Assembly: GCA_023136985.1 (NCBI GenBank)
Contig: JAGLQD010000293.1
Coordinates: forward strand, 1 to 9,160
Source: Candidatus Sabulitectum sp.
Lineage (GTDB): Bacteria > Fermentibacterota > Fermentibacteria > Fermentibacterales > JCC-6
Length of the DNA: 9,160 nt
Direction of reading: 5' to 3'
Part shown: positions 1 to 5,419 of the stretch, piece after piece
How the letters are laid out: each line of letters opens with the position of its first letter
How positions within the stretch are numbered: position 1 is the first letter of the stretch
Made by a program: the position numbers and the translations under genes
Notes under the pieces: generated by a model
Databases searched by the model: none
What the model was told of the DNA's origin: nothing
What the model saw: the letters and a program-made list of their open reading frames with translations, nothing else

Positions 1-430
1 CAGCTTTCCATTCAAAGGGGCAGGGAAAATCCATATAACGCATGCGATGCTGATTATCGATAGTTATGAGAGGAACATCCAGTTCATTAGCCAGATAAGC
101 TGCCATCGGCTCAAAATCGGTGATCACACAGTTGGGTTTGAATTCCTTAAAATACTTCTGCTTGAGAATATTGGAAGCTTCAAATCTATCCAGTATGGTA
201 GTGAAGTTCTGAGCGAAAGTTTTGCCGATAGACACTTTATTATCCTCACTGACGATCGAGAATCCTTCAATTTCCAATACATCAAAATCATCTTTGAGAT
301 TTTGATAGCCCCGATCATAACTGGCTACTTTTACAGTATGCCCTCTTTCTATAAGGTGAGTTATCATTTCCCGTGAACGCGAGGAATGCCCTGAACCTTC
401 TCCAGATAAACTGTAAACTATTTTTGCCAT
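1..430 (-). CDS. Glycosyltransferase, MurG/UGT-like (GT-B), N-terminal part
   Basis: Partial gene: the start is inside the window and the rest continues beyond base 1. The 143 visible residues begin MAKIVYSLSGEGSGHSSRS. This has the GEGxGHxxR glycine-rich loop (residues 10-18) of the first Rossmann domain in MurG-like and UDP-glucuronosyltransferase-like enzymes, notably the archaeal/bacterial MJ1255-type family. Next come ERGHTVKVASYDRG (about 28-41), a helix-strand pattern ending in CVITDFEP (about 104-111), and VPLITIDNQHR (about 120-130), which matches the usual 'D-x-E-P...P-x-I-x-I-D-N-Q' stretch of this family. From the family, it should transfer a sugar from a nucleotide-sugar donor to a lipid or cell-surface acceptor at the cytoplasmic membrane; substrate unknown. 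The ATG is well placed for the fold, yet no Shine-Dalgarno precedes it (see the promoter entry). It lies 70 bp downstream of the transporter gene on the same strand. Confidence 0.85.
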   Translation of the reverse strand, partial: MAKIVYSLSGEGSGHSSRSREMITHLIERGHTVKVASYDRGYQNLKDDFDVLEIEGFSIVSEDNKVSIGKTFAQNFTTILDRFEASNILKQKYFKEFKPNCVITDFEPMAAYLANELDVPLITIDNQHRMRYMDFPCPFEWKA

Positions 431-434
431 GATA

Positions 435-465
435 CAAATAGCTTAAATCGGAATTGGAATGTCAA
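435..465 (-). promoter_or_regulatory. Candidate promoter of the glycosyltransferase gene, possibly leaderless
   Basis: On the minus strand, a perfect TTGACA -35 box lies at 465-460. A poor -10 follows, CTATTT (441-436) with an 18-bp spacer or TATTTG (440-435) with 19 bp. The -10 ends only four to five bases before the ATG at 430-428, so transcription would start at or next to the start codon. No purine-rich ribosome site lies between. The -35 is clear; the -10 and the leaderless reading are inference. Confidence 0.4.
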
Positions 466-500
466 GTTTATGGTTGTGGGAAGGTGTTGAGTAGAAATTG

Positions 501-1349
501 TCAGGGTTTCTTTCTGCCCGGCAACTGGGCGACGATCATTCCTGCAAACATCAGTGCAGCTCCTGCAAGTTCAGGAGGAGTGAGGGTTTCATTTAAAACG
601 AAACAACCTCCAATGGCTGCAAACACAGCTTCCAGACTCATTATCATTGCTGCAGGGGCAGGCTTAACCTTCTTCTGCGCAAAGATCTGAATGGTGAAGG
701 CTATTCCAACGGAAAGGAAGCCGCTGTATGCCAGTGGAAGCCATCCTTCTCTGATTCCTGCCCAGGATTCTTTGAGTATAAGAGCTGCGACGGCACTGAG
801 AATTGTAACTGTAGCGAACTGAACCACAGCAAAACCACCTGCATGATATCTTTGGGCATACCTGCCGATAAGCCGCACGTGCAGGGCCCACATAACGGCA
901 CCTGCCAGAACCAGAACATCCCCCGGGTTAACTGATTTAAGCCCTTGCGAGAAGCTGAGCAACCAGAGTCCGGCAAGAGATAGAGCAATACCTGCCCAGA
1001 GTTTTCTCCCCTCTCTGTAACCTGTAAGAATACCGAGTAGAGGAACAAAAACAATGTACAGTCCGGTGATGAAACCAGCTTTGCCGGCTGTTGTGTAAAC
1101 AACTCCCCACTGCTGCAGGGCGGCCCCTGCAAAGAGGATCGATCCGGCGAAAACAGCCTGTTTGAGGTATTTCCGGTTTATGTGTTTTCCGAATATGGGG
1201 TACAGGATGATGGAACCCAGGCCGAACCTGATTGTATTGAAAACCATGGGCCCCATGTGATCCATGCCTGCTCGCTGAGCTACAAAGGCAAAACCCCAGA
1301 TGGCCGCGGTAAGTAAAAGCAGGAATCGGGCTGATCTTGTTGAATACAA
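501..1349 (-). CDS. EamA/DMT-superfamily membrane transporter
   Basis: A 282-residue, very hydrophobic protein with about ten predicted membrane helices in two similar EamA halves (roughly residues 7-135 and 140-276). The first helix has the family-typical AAIWGFAFVAQ (about 15-25), followed by RFGLGSIILYP in the second. Each half ends in a hydrophobic helix followed by basic residues, including the C-terminal LPGRKKP. Length and topology match drug/metabolite exporters of the EamA (formerly DUF6, RhaT-like) family, which export amino acids, nucleotides or other metabolites; the substrate cannot be read from sequence. The start is a TTG. The next in-frame Met (residue 29) would remove helix 1, and an AGGCGG ribosome site stands 6 bp before the TTG. 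The gene begins two bases after the stop of the ThiS-like gene, so the two are very probably cotranscribed and translationally coupled. Confidence 0.9.
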   Translation of the reverse strand: MYSTRSARFLLLLTAAIWGFAFVAQRAGMDHMGPMVFNTIRFGLGSIILYPIFGKHINRKYLKQAVFAGSILFAGAALQQWGVVYTTAGKAGFITGLYIVFVPLLGILTGYREGRKLWAGIALSLAGLWLLSFSQGLKSVNPGDVLVLAGAVMWALHVRLIGRYAQRYHAGGFAVVQFATVTILSAVAALILKESWAGIREGWLPLAYSGFLSVGIAFTIQIFAQKKVKPAPAAMIMSLEAVFAAIGGCFVLNETLTPPELAGAALMFAGMIVAQLPGRKKP

Positions 1350-1351
1350 TG

Positions 1352-1549
1352 TCAGCCGCCTGAGATAAGGTGAATTACTTTTACATCAGCCTGGTCAGGA
1401 ACCGTAGTTGTGTCGTAATCAGTACGCCTGACAAGGGTGCCATTTATCTTTGTTACGAGCATTTTGAATTTGTAGTTCTTTGCATTCAGTATATCCCGGA
1501 TGGTCATTCCGTGATGCCAGTCCAGTTTGTCTCCGTTTACGGTGATCAT
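1352..1549 (-). CDS. ThiS/MoaD-family sulfur carrier protein (small, GG-terminated)
   Basis: A 65-residue beta-grasp protein. It begins MITVNGDKLDWHHGMTIRDIL, like ThiS (mItvNGe...gxTvxdLL), has an INGTLVRRTDY central strand, and ends VKVIHLISGG. The C-terminal Gly-Gly is the diagnostic feature: in ThiS and MoaD it is adenylated by a ThiF/MoeB-type enzyme and then thiocarboxylated to deliver sulfur for thiamine thiazole, molybdopterin or other products. The chosen ATG has AAAGGA 6 bp upstream (1561-1556). A longer reading from a GTG at 1588 adds 13 residues that do not fit the family and lacks such a site. No ThiF, ThiG, MoaE or MoeB gene is visible nearby, so its activating partner must lie elsewhere. 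It is coupled to the downstream EamA transporter and divergent from the VIT-VWA gene (88 bp between the starts). ThiS is a better fit than MoaD. Confidence 0.8.
   Translation of the reverse strand: MITVNGDKLDWHHGMTIRDILNAKNYKFKMLVTKINGTLVRRTDYDTTTVPDQADVKVIHLISGG
1356..1361 (-). promoter_or_regulatory. Ribosome binding site of the transporter, inside the ThiS-like Gly-Gly codons
   Basis: The minus strand reads AGGCGG, 6 bp before the TTG start at 1349. Five of the six bases belong to the GGC GGC codons for the C-terminal glycines of the upstream ThiS-like protein. The site supports the TTG as the true start and implies that ribosomes finishing the sulfur carrier restart on the transporter. 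Confidence 0.6.
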
Positions 1550-1637
1550 AAAAAGTCCTTTCCGGGTTTTCTGGAATATATCACTCACAGCGGGGTAACA
1601 TCATCATAAATGGTTCAACTCTTGAAAGGAGAGAACA

Positions 1638-3953
1638 ATGATTGGTGCAGTACTTGGTTTGAGCGCGCTTCTGATGGTGATGCCTTCAGACGATTATTCC
1701 AGAATGATAGTTATGGATGAAGATGGAATTGTTTCTGATCTTCCACTGGAGCATACAGAGGCTCACATAACAGTGGATGGTTCCATACAACTGGTTACTG
1801 TAAGACAGGTCTACGGTAATCCGTATTCGGACCCCATAGAAGCAATTTATGTGTTTCCCCTGCCGGAGAGCGGTGCTGTGTACAGCATGGACATGGAAAT
1901 AGGAGACAGAAGAATTGAAGGCGAGATCAAGGAACGGCAGGAAGCACAGAGGATTTATCAGGAGGCTATCAGCCAGGGCAGAACTGCCGCTCTGCTGGAG
2001 CAGGAAAGGCCTAACATCTTCACCCAGACCGTGGGAAACATCCTTCCCGGTGATGATATTGTGATTGAGATAATGTACGCAGCTCCTGTGGATTACAACG
2101 ACGGGAACTGGGAAGTTGTTTATCCGATGGTTGTAGGTCCCCGTTTCAGCCCCGATGGTGTTTCTGATGAAGATCGCATAACACCGGAAATTGTACCTGA
2201 AGATACCAGAAGCGGATATGATATTGAACTCTCGTTGACCCTTGACCCAGGTTTTCCGATCCGGGAATTTGAATCCCTGAATCATGCAGTCAGCACCGAG
2301 ATACAGGGGGATGACAGGCTGGTTGTAGAGCTGAGCAGAGAGAATGAGATCCCCAACAGAGATTTTGTATTCACTTACAGAACTGCGGGAAATGATATTG
2401 GTACCGGGGTTGTTTCCCACAACGGGGAAATGGGTGGGCACTTCATGCTGATGCTTGAGCCTGATGCTGATGTTGATCCCGGTCATATCGCACCTAAAGA
2501 GATATTCTTTGTAGTGGACAACTCGGGATCAATGAGCGGTCAGCCAATGGAAGTGGCAAAGGAAACTGTAAGACAGTTTGTCCGTGGAATGAACCCTGAT
2601 GATTCCTTCCAGATAATGAGATTCAGTGAGACTGCAAGCTCCATGAGCAGTGAACCAATGGAGAATACTGCTGCAAATGTAAGGCGGGGGATCGACTACA
2701 TTAATTCCATGTCCGGCATGGGTGGAACCATGATGATCGAGGGTGTCAGAGCCTGTGTGGGATACCCTGAAGACCCGGAAAGAATGCGATACATAATTTT
2801 CTTGACAGACGGCTACATAGGAAACGAAGCTGAGATTCTTTCAGAGCTTAGAACCACCCTTGGCGAGCACACAAGGCTGTTCAGCATTGGTGTGGGATCA
2901 AGTGTTAACAGGTATCTCATAGAGGGTCTGGCTGAAGAGGGCAGGGGTTATGCAGTGTATGTAGGTCTTGATCAGAATCCTAAGACCGCGGTTGAAGATG
3001 TTTACAACAAGATAAACAACCCCTACCTGGTGGACATAGAGATCGACTGGGGAAATCTTGATGTTACGGAAGTGTATCCCAGAGAAATTCGTGACCTGTA
3101 CGACGGGGAACCGCTGGTTGTGGTTGGACGCTATGATGAGCCAGGCAGGGACGAAGTAACCATCACAGGAACCCTGAATGGCAGACACTGGGAAAGCACC
3201 GTTAATGTGAGGCTTGTCTCTCGCGGTGGTTCAGAGGCTGCTGACAGACTTTGGGCCCGACAGAAAATTCACCATCTTAACCGCTTGGTACTTGACTCTG
3301 GCTACAGAGGAAAACCGGCAGATGGTCTTCTTGAACAGATCATCGGAGTGTCTCTTGATTATTCGGTGTTGTGCGAGCAGACTGCCTTTGTGGCAGTGGA
3401 CAGTTACGAGAGAACAGATGGAAGCAATCCTGAAACCATTGGAATTCCAGTTAACATGCCTGAGGGCGTGAGCTATTCGGGCATTTTCGGAGGTACTGGT
3501 GTTGCTCAATCCGGTGCATCATCCACAATGTTCAGAACAGCTTCTCCTGCTCCTGTGGGGTATGCAGGCGGTGGCGGCGTGCAGAATATGAACAGGGTGG
3601 AAGTATCTTTAGAAGCAGAAGAATGCTGTGATGAGATTGCATATGAAGACATTCCTTCGTATTCTGCAACTCTTGGTGGTATCAGTGATTACCTTGATGC
3701 AAGGCCATCGGTGTTCAGATCTGTTATTCTCGATCTGATCACTGAACTGAATGCCAATGGTGACGTTCTCACCCCTGGTGAGATCGTGTTCGAGATCACA
3801 GTAGACAGTTCTGGCGTTATCACCCGGATACGAATCAGGGAAGATACAGTGGAGATAGGTGAAGTTGCTGAAACAGTTGAGAATCTCCTGCTTGGGGAGA
3901 CAATACAGGGAGCCGCTGTTGGAACATCCACGGTGACAATAACCATCACGTAG
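1638..3953 (+). CDS. VIT and von Willebrand factor A domain protein with AgmX/PglI-like C-terminus
   Basis: A 771-residue protein, probably exported. A short hydrophobic N-terminus (about residues 2-15) lacks the usual basic residues, but an in-frame TGA at 1623 and an AAAGGAGAG ribosome site fix this ATG. A VIT domain covers about residues 35-165 and has the hallmark IYQEAISQGRTAALLEQERP and IFTQTVGNILPGD motifs. A VWA domain covers about 285-460 with a complete MIDAS metal site: D294-N-S296-G-S298, T364 (in GMGGT) and D391 (in LTDG). A linker rich in Gly/Ser and Ala follows, with paired cysteines at 663-664. The last 90 residues or so (PGEIVFEITVDSSGVITRIRI) resemble the AgmX/PglI-type C-terminal domain, with G-x-v-x-f-x-i...G-x-v strands, but without its usual cysteines. 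VIT-VWA proteins bind ligands or partners at the cell surface or in the envelope; the exact role is unknown. No sortase gene is nearby. A strong terminator follows. Confidence 0.9.
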   Translation: MIGAVLGLSALLMVMPSDDYSRMIVMDEDGIVSDLPLEHTEAHITVDGSIQLVTVRQVYGNPYSDPIEAIYVFPLPESGAVYSMDMEIGDRRIEGEIKERQEAQRIYQEAISQGRTAALLEQERPNIFTQTVGNILPGDDIVIEIMYAAPVDYNDGNWEVVYPMVVGPRFSPDGVSDEDRITPEIVPEDTRSGYDIELSLTLDPGFPIREFESLNHAVSTEIQGDDRLVVELSRENEIPNRDFVFTYRTAGNDIGTGVVSHNGEMGGHFMLMLEPDADVDPGHIAPKEIFFVVDNSGSMSGQPMEVAKETVRQFVRGMNPDDSFQIMRFSETASSMSSEPMENTAANVRRGIDYINSMSGMGGTMMIEGVRACVGYPEDPERMRYIIFLTDGYIGNEAEILSELRTTLGEHTRLFSIGVGSSVNRYLIEGLAEEGRGYAVYVGLDQNPKTAVEDVYNKINNPYLVDIEIDWGNLDVTEVYPREIRDLYDGEPLVVVGRYDEPGRDEVTITGTLNGRHWESTVNVRLVSRGGSEAADRLWARQKIHHLNRLVLDSGYRGKPADGLLEQIIGVSLDYSVLCEQTAFVAVDSYERTDGSNPETIGIPVNMPEGVSYSGIFGGTGVAQSGASSTMFRTASPAPVGYAGGGGVQNMNRVEVSLEAEECCDEIAYEDIPSYSATLGGISDYLDARPSVFRSVILDLITELNANGDVLTPGEIVFEITVDSSGVITRIRIREDTVEIGEVAETVENLLLGETIQGAAVGTSTVTITIT

Positions 3954-3970
3954 AATAGCTTGCTTGTAGA

Positions 3971-4004
3971 GGGGGTGGCCTGAACGGTCACCCCCTTGTA
4001 TTTT
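3971..4004 (+). terminator. Rho-independent terminator after the VIT-VWA gene
   Basis: A 10-bp stem (GGGGGTGGCC at 3971-3980 with GGTCACCCCC at 3986-3995, one G-U pair) encloses the 5-base loop TGAAC. The T-rich tail TTGTATTTT follows. It starts 17 bp after the VIT-VWA stop codon. Confidence 0.88.
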
Positions 4005-4036
4005 AGCTCGAAATTCAAGAAAAAGGAGAAACAAGT

Positions 4037-4303
4037 ATGGAACAGTTTTGCCCCAGATGTCATGAGCAGCAGGTATACAAATCGAACACTGGCAGTATCG
4101 GAAGATACGCAGGACTGATTGGTTTACTAATCGCCAATTCTACTGCATCCTACAACTGTCCCACTTGCGGTAAGATATCGCTTGAGGAATTTCCGGAAGA
4201 ATTTCAATCAGGCATCAAGAGGAAACGAATATTCTCAATTATTGGAGCAGTGGCTGTTTTTGCACTGGTAATTGCTTTTGTCTTTGCCAGGGAACTTATG
4301 TGA
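4037..4303 (+). CDS. Small zinc-ribbon membrane protein, function unknown
   Basis: An 88-residue hypothetical protein. It has two CxxC knuckles, C5-P-R-C8 and C41-P-T-C44, which together make a four-cysteine zinc ribbon with a 32-residue insertion containing a Gly/Leu/Ile-rich stretch (about 24-33). A basic KRKR (61-64) precedes one clear membrane helix (about 65-83), and the protein ends right after it. The predicted topology puts the zinc ribbon in the cytoplasm, by the positive-inside rule. A good AAGGAG ribosome site sits about 8 bp before the ATG. The gene begins only 32 bp after the terminator hairpin, leaving little room for its own promoter, so it may depend on read-through or on a promoter I cannot recognise. 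I do not recognise a specific family beyond the zinc-ribbon fold. Confidence 0.78.
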   Translation: MEQFCPRCHEQQVYKSNTGSIGRYAGLIGLLIANSTASYNCPTCGKISLEEFPEEFQSGIKRKRIFSIIGAVAVFALVIAFVFARELM

Positions 4304-4389
4304 TCACTTAGTGTTTTCACCCGACAATAGTTATGTAACAGAGATGAAGCAGATCCTATGCAAATATTAAAATACAGGAGTGGTCAGAG

Positions 4390-4800
4390 ATGGACATGAA
4401 AGTAGTATTTCCAGGTGGAAAAAGAGTGGATGCAGTTACTCAAGGTTTCACAATAGAGACAGACCAGGCTGTTCGAGGTGGCGGAGAGGGAGCAGCACCG
4501 GAACCTTTCACCCTTTTCCTTGCATCCATGGCAACCTGTGCGGGAATTTATGTTCTTTCCTTCTGTCAGCATCGCGGCCTGCCAACAGAGGATGTATCTC
4601 TTACCATGTCCACAGAAGTTGACCCGGTAAAGAGAATGATCGGCAAGGTAAAGATCAACATTATTGTTCCTGATGCATTTCCACAGAAGTACCACGCACC
4701 TCTGATCCGCTCAGCAGAGCAGTGCGCAGTGGCAAAGCATATAGAGGCGACTCTTCCTGTTTTTGATATAGAGGTTCTTACAGAATCCGAGGTCTCATGA
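4390..4800 (+). CDS. OsmC-family peroxiredoxin-like protein
   Basis: A 136-residue protein of OsmC/Ohr type. The two family cysteines are present: C50 in FLASMATCAGIYV at the start of the long central helix, and C112 in SAEQCAVAKHIEAT. A typical EPFTLFLAS segment leads into the first cysteine; C59 is an extra one. In characterised members this pair reduces organic hydroperoxides in the cytoplasm, using a dithiol. Members close in length to this one (YhfA/OsmC-like) are often of unknown substrate, so the exact peroxide is not assigned. The ATG has AGGAG 9 bp upstream; a second Met at residue 3 is a less likely start. Its stop overlaps the start of the cupin gene by four bases (ATGA), so the two form a coupled pair. 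No promoter was convincing in the 86 bp before it. Confidence 0.9.
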   Translation: MDMKVVFPGGKRVDAVTQGFTIETDQAVRGGGEGAAPEPFTLFLASMATCAGIYVLSFCQHRGLPTEDVSLTMSTEVDPVKRMIGKVKINIIVPDAFPQKYHAPLIRSAEQCAVAKHIEATLPVFDIEVLTESEVS

Positions 4801-5132
4801 TTGTTCGCAGTTATACAGATGTATCAGTTGAGAAGATAGATGCAGAAGGAGCTGTTGGTGTCAGTAAGAGGGTTCTAGTTTCTGCAGCGGATGGTGCTCC
4901 CAATTTCATTATGAGGCAATTTGTTATCGAGCCCGGAGGAAATACTCCTTATCACACTCACAACTGGGAGCATGTGATCTATGTGCTTTCCGGAACCGGG
5001 CACATAAGGCATCCCCAGGGAACCCACAATATCAGCGCTGGAAGTGTGGCTCTTGTGCTTCCTAATGAGGAACACGGTTTTGTGAATAGCGGCGATGAAC
5101 CTCTGGTTTTTCTCTGCTCAATACCGAAATAG
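4797..5132 (+). CDS. Cupin-domain protein (single barrel, Cupin_2 type)
   Basis: A 111-residue protein that is almost all one cupin barrel. Motif 1 is GGNTPYHTHNWEHVIYVLSG, with candidate metal ligands H53, H55 and E58 or H59. Motif 2 is GSVALVLPNEEHGFVN, with H93. This set of three histidines plus a glutamate is that of metal-binding small cupins (Mn, Fe, Ni or Zn); members range from isomerases and dioxygenases to sensors, and no substrate can be assigned. The ATG overlaps the TGA of the OsmC-like gene, so translation is probably coupled. The pairing suggests a role in oxidative or electrophile stress, but that is inference from context only. No clear terminator follows. Confidence 0.88.
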   Translation: MIVRSYTDVSVEKIDAEGAVGVSKRVLVSAADGAPNFIMRQFVIEPGGNTPYHTHNWEHVIYVLSGTGHIRHPQGTHNISAGSVALVLPNEEHGFVNSGDEPLVFLCSIPK

Positions 5133-5198
5133 ACAAAAAAACCGGGAATCTGTTAGCGAAAAAGTGTTATCATTTTCAACTGAATCTCTCGTTTATTC

Positions 5199-5212
5199 TG
5201 GAGTGCACTCCA
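5199..5212. repeat. Perfect 14-bp palindrome
   Basis: TGGAGTGCACTCCA is its own reverse complement. It lies 67 bp after the cupin stop in AT-richer flanks, with no T-run on either side. It could be a dimeric regulator site or merely the base of a small cruciform; its convergent-gene location argues against a promoter operator. Confidence 0.6.
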
Positions 5213-5271
5213 AATTTCTCATGATAATAATGGAATGCAATCCCGAATTAACGAAAGCAATATTTGTTGAA

Positions 5272-5290
5272 CATCTTGATAAACAAGATG
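5272..5290. repeat. Short hairpin, 7-bp arms
   Basis: CATCTTG (5272-5278) and CAAGATG (5284-5290) are perfect inverse copies around the loop ATAAA. No T-tract follows on either strand, so it is a weak terminator candidate. The right arm is also part of the near-match to the permease 3' end. Confidence 0.5.
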
Positions 5291-5303
5291 ATATCAGTAC
5301 TAA
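5282..5303 (+). repeat. Near-copy of the ABC permease 3' end, opposite strand
   Basis: These 22 bases match the last 21 coding bases of the permease gene (minus strand, 6648-6628), through its TAA stop, with only one extra base. The shared blocks are AACAAGATGA and ATCAGTACTAA. The orientation is plus, opposite to the permease and to the nearby relic. The extra base breaks the reading frame, so it does not encode the same residues. Confidence 0.5.
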
Positions 5304-5332
5304 CGCTCAGTACCTGCGCAAAAACTCAGTAC
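5294..5332 (+). repeat. Three direct copies of TCAGTAC
   Basis: TCAGTAC occurs at 5294-5300, 5307-5313 and 5326-5332. The last two share the longer CTCAGTAC. The third overlaps the stop codon of the permease relic. The spacing of 13 and 19 bp is irregular, so this is not a CRISPR array. Confidence 0.5.
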
Positions 5333-5415
5333 TGGTTAATCTTGTAGGCCCGTTTTGTATTTTCTCTTCTTTTGTTCAGAACAATCAGCCCCAGTGTCAT
5401 ACAGAGAATGCTGCT
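5326..5415 (-). pseudogene. C-terminal relic of a second ABC-2 permease
   Basis: The minus strand reads SSILCMTLGLIVLNKRREN then TKRAYKINQY and a TGA stop. It aligns without gaps to residues 226-254 of the intact permease (NSIFYMALGLAVFKRMEKK then ARKLNKMNQY). The pattern is the same in both: end of the last membrane helix, a basic tail, and NQY just before the stop. DNA is also shared, for example CACTGGGGCT and ACAAGAT near the end. In this frame a TGA lies just upstream (5427-5425) inside the end of the secreted-protein gene, and the similarity stops there, so the rest of this permease is gone. It has no ribosome site or usable start of its own. It most likely came from a tandem copy of the permease, later cut by the arrival or rearrangement of the secreted-protein gene. 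Confidence 0.72.
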
Positions 5416-5419
5416 AGTT

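Larger units (their letters stand above)
5133..5325. other. Gap with no intact gene, left of the permease relic
   Basis: The stretch between the cupin stop and the relic lacks a credible gene. A plus-strand open frame crosses it, but has no ribosome site and low-complexity composition at its end. It contains the palindrome, hairpin and TCAGTAC copies listed separately. No clear promoter or T-tailed terminator was found here for either of the two converging genes. Confidence 0.5.

Noticed and set aside
701..1132. 143-residue open frame overlapping the EamA transporter
   Set aside because: Other-frame shadow of a well-supported membrane protein; no ribosome site.
1352..1588. Longer 78-residue version of the ThiS-like protein from a GTG
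   Set aside because: The extra 13 residues do not fit the family, while the internal ATG has a good ribosome site and the family N-terminus.
1550..1637. Promoters for the divergent ThiS-like and VIT-VWA genes
   Set aside because: Promoters must exist in or near this 88-bp gap, but no pair of boxes with suitable spacing was convincing on either strand.
1686..2486. 266-residue open frame antisense to the VIT-VWA gene
   Set aside because: The opposite strand encodes clear VIT and VWA motifs; this frame has no motif and is a shadow of its codon pattern.
4304..4389. Promoter of the OsmC-cupin pair (TAAAAT near 4368)
   Set aside because: No acceptable -35 box at 16-18 bp; left unassigned.
5272..5290. 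Hairpin as a terminator for the convergent genes
   Set aside because: The 7-bp arms are AT-rich and no T-run follows on either strand.
5294..5332. TCAGTAC copies as a CRISPR array or iteron set
   Set aside because: Only three 7-base copies with uneven spacing and no conserved longer repeat.
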